Source: Nitrospirota bacterium (GTDB lineage: Bacteria; Nitrospirota; Nitrospiria; SBBL01; JAADHI01). From it: a stretch of 33,683 nt of DNA. Shown one piece after another: positions 32,423-33,683 of this stretch. Position 1 is the first letter of the stretch. The number at the start of each line of letters is the position of its first letter. The notes under the pieces are model-generated. The model did no database searches. It was not told where the DNA came from and saw only the letters and a list, made by a program, of their open reading frames with translations. The translations under genes were made by a program, and so were the position numbers. The stretch spans positions 1-33,683 of the forward strand of contig JAJDBW010000062.1 in the NCBI GenBank assembly GCA_029261155.1, in the 5' to 3' direction.

Positions 32423-33337
32423 ATGGGAAAATCGGAAACTGCTGTTCGATGCGGGATTGTCTTGGCTGCCGGAAAAGGCATGCGCCTAAGGCCCTATATT
32501 CACCGGATACGAGGAGATCACCTACCGAAACAATTTGTACGTTTACAGGGCGTCCGGTCGATGCTGGAGCAAACCGTTCACCGTTGTGAAAAGTTAATCG
32601 ATCCCGAGCGGCTTTTCATTGTGATCGATCAATCCCACATCGATTATGAAGAGGTCCAATGCCAGCTTTCGCATCATCCCGAGGGGTGCGTGGTCCTCCA
32701 ACCCGAAAACAAAGATACGGGCCCCGGCCTACTCCTCCCTCTAATGCATCTTTATAAGGATTATCCTGAATCCATCGTCGCTGTTTTTCCTTCCGATCAT
32801 TTCATCAAAGAGGAAAACCTTTTCATGCGCTATGTCGATCTGGCCTACGACAGGGTTGCAGAAGACCCTTCACGCATCGTGCTGATCGGCATGGAACCCA
32901 ATAAACCCGAAGGGGAATATAGCTACATCCTTCCAGGCGAGAAGATTGCCGGTCCGTCGTTTTCCGTTCTTCGTGAGGTGCGACGTTTTGTCGAAAAACC
33001 GCAAGCCGCCACCCTTGCAAAACTGCACCGTGAAGGCGGTCTGTGGAACACCCTTGTGATGGTCTTTCATCCGGAGAGGCTTTTAGCCTTGGTCCGCACC
33101 CTCCATCCGAGAGGGTACTTTGGCTTTTTACGGATCTGGAGGGCATTGGGAACCCCTCATGAAAAAGAGGAAATCAAGGCCGTTTATCGTGACTTAAAGC
33201 CCTTTAACTTTTCGAGGGATTTTCTTCAAAAACTATCGATTCAACACCCTTCGAGCTTCGCCGTACTCCCCGTCCAAAATGTGCTTTGGAGCGACCTTGG
33301 ATCGGAGGACCGCGTCAATCGGATCGTGCATGCCTAA
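32423..33337 (+). CDS. ManC-like mannose-1-phosphate guanylyltransferase
   Basis: Cytoplasmic nucleotidyltransferase that makes GDP-mannose or a related sugar nucleotide for surface polysaccharide. In 304 residues are GIVLAAGKGMRLRP (11-24), PKQFV, VAVFPSDHFI, FVEKP and WSDLGS, typical of ManC-type GMP enzymes. The usual WNSGMF is WNTLVMVF here. There is no C-terminal isomerase domain, so it is monofunctional. AGGAGGG lies 7 nt before the ATG. Its sugar specificity cannot be read from sequence; GTP versus other NTPs is also open. Confidence 0.85.
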   Translation: MGKSETAVRCGIVLAAGKGMRLRPYIHRIRGDHLPKQFVRLQGVRSMLEQTVHRCEKLIDPERLFIVIDQSHIDYEEVQCQLSHHPEGCVVLQPENKDTGPGLLLPLMHLYKDYPESIVAVFPSDHFIKEENLFMRYVDLAYDRVAEDPSRIVLIGMEPNKPEGEYSYILPGEKIAGPSFSVLREVRRFVEKPQAATLAKLHREGGLWNTLVMVFHPERLLALVRTLHPRGYFGFLRIWRALGTPHEKEEIKAVYRDLKPFNFSRDFLQKLSIQHPSSFAVLPVQNVLWSDLGSEDRVNRIVHA

Positions 33338-33612
33338 TGAAAAAAAGAAGCGGTATAAAAAGAGGCGCGAAACCAAGAGACCCTCGGCTAAAATTGGCCT
33401 TTGATGATTCGGAGCTTAAGCTTACCCTAAAATTCAATATTTATTATTATTTTTTTGTAATATAATATGCATTTATTTTAAATAAATATTGCTTTAAATC
33501 TCTAAATTAAATATCATTAAATCCTGCATATATTTATATTAAATAACTTGCCTCTTAACAATTTACAGCATAGGAGATATAATGGTGAAAATTGAGGGAA
33601 AGAGGAGGCGAG
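33338..33612. other. AT-rich intergenic region ahead of the right-hand transposase gene
   Basis: 275 very AT-rich bases with no gene recognised. A near-perfect palindrome ATTTATTT-T-AAATAAAT lies at 33471-33487. No terminal inverted repeat of an insertion sequence could be identified by eye, though one is expected here. Confidence 0.4.
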
Positions 33613-33683
33613 ATGCAGAAAGAAGAGGCCGTATTTTTAAAATGGCAAATCCGTTTTGGGACAGAAGAAGCGTGTGTAAAGTA
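33613..33683 (+). CDS. IS1595-like transposase, N-terminal fragment cut by the window edge
   Basis: From the ATG at 33613, with AGGAGG at 33603-33608, 23 codons are open to the end. The peptide reads MQKEEAVFLKWQIRFGTEEA and then CVK. From memory this matches the start of IS1595-type transposases (FLKWQ-x-x-FGTEEAC), whose zinc-ribbon domain would follow. The call rests on 23 residues. Confidence 0.6.
   Translation, partial: MQKEEAVFLKWQIRFGTEEACVK

Noticed and set aside
33582-33683. Open frame starting at ATG 33582, reading to the window end
   Set aside because: The product is Arg-rich without family likeness, and the overlapping frame from 33613 matches the transposase N-terminus and has AGGAGG.

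Overview
The window looks like chromosomal DNA from a diderm (Gram-negative) bacterium. It encodes an LptD outer-membrane LPS exporter, two outer-membrane porins, a lipid A or undecaprenyl-linked sugar modification operon, a ManC-type nucleotidyltransferase and lipoproteins. The gene mix does not match a well-studied enteric or pseudomonad arrangement: folC-lptD-ppsR in a row, an HspR-like regulator, and Fur with a Com-like zinc finger. A deltaproteobacterial or Nitrospirota-like lineage is plausible, but that is inference. Both window edges lie inside transposase genes of different types (IS481-like on the left, IS1595-like on the right). This is where a draft assembly often breaks, so the window may be a whole contig.

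Layout. 1-90: start of an IS481-like transposase (minus). 274-4640: folC, lptD and the PEP synthase/PPDK regulator ppsR. 4808-7213: a c-type cytochrome lipoprotein, an unrecognised membrane-anchored protein, a strong shared terminator and a convergent small lipoprotein. 7401-8758: a good promoter, a small membrane protein and a CzcD-like cation exporter. 8858-12642: leucine dehydrogenase, a small membrane protein, an agmatinase-family enzyme and a class III aminotransferase, which suggests amino acid/polyamine catabolism. 12663-15613 (minus): GT2 transferase, LAB_N protein, ArnT-like transferase and possibly a 35-residue membrane peptide. 15881-17637: a PilZ protein and a porin.

17648-24586 (minus) is the most interesting block. 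A Fur-box-like site precedes a Com-like zinc finger, Fur, an outer-membrane porin, an ApbE flavin transferase joined in frame to an FMN-binding domain, a four-helix His-bearing membrane protein, and a two-domain FbpB-type permease with its FbpC-type ATPase. No substrate-binding protein is present. I read it as a candidate iron-controlled, flavin-based metal uptake or reduction system.

24795-29725 is a compact plus-strand housekeeping run: a DUF2064 transferase, HemW, a Dus enzyme, Maf and a DEAD-box helicase. 29911-33683 is more accessory: a lone tyrosine recombinase closely bracketed by 14-bp inverted repeats, a HigBA toxin-antitoxin pair, an HspR-like MerR regulator, a ManC-like gene behind an AT-rich palindrome, and the IS1595-like transposase start.

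No rRNA, tRNA or CRISPR array was recognised. Several starts (dus, higB, hspR-like) sit 6-7 nt after a -10-like hexamer with no Shine-Dalgarno, so leaderless mRNAs may occur in this organism. All calls come from reading the sequence; no database search was run.
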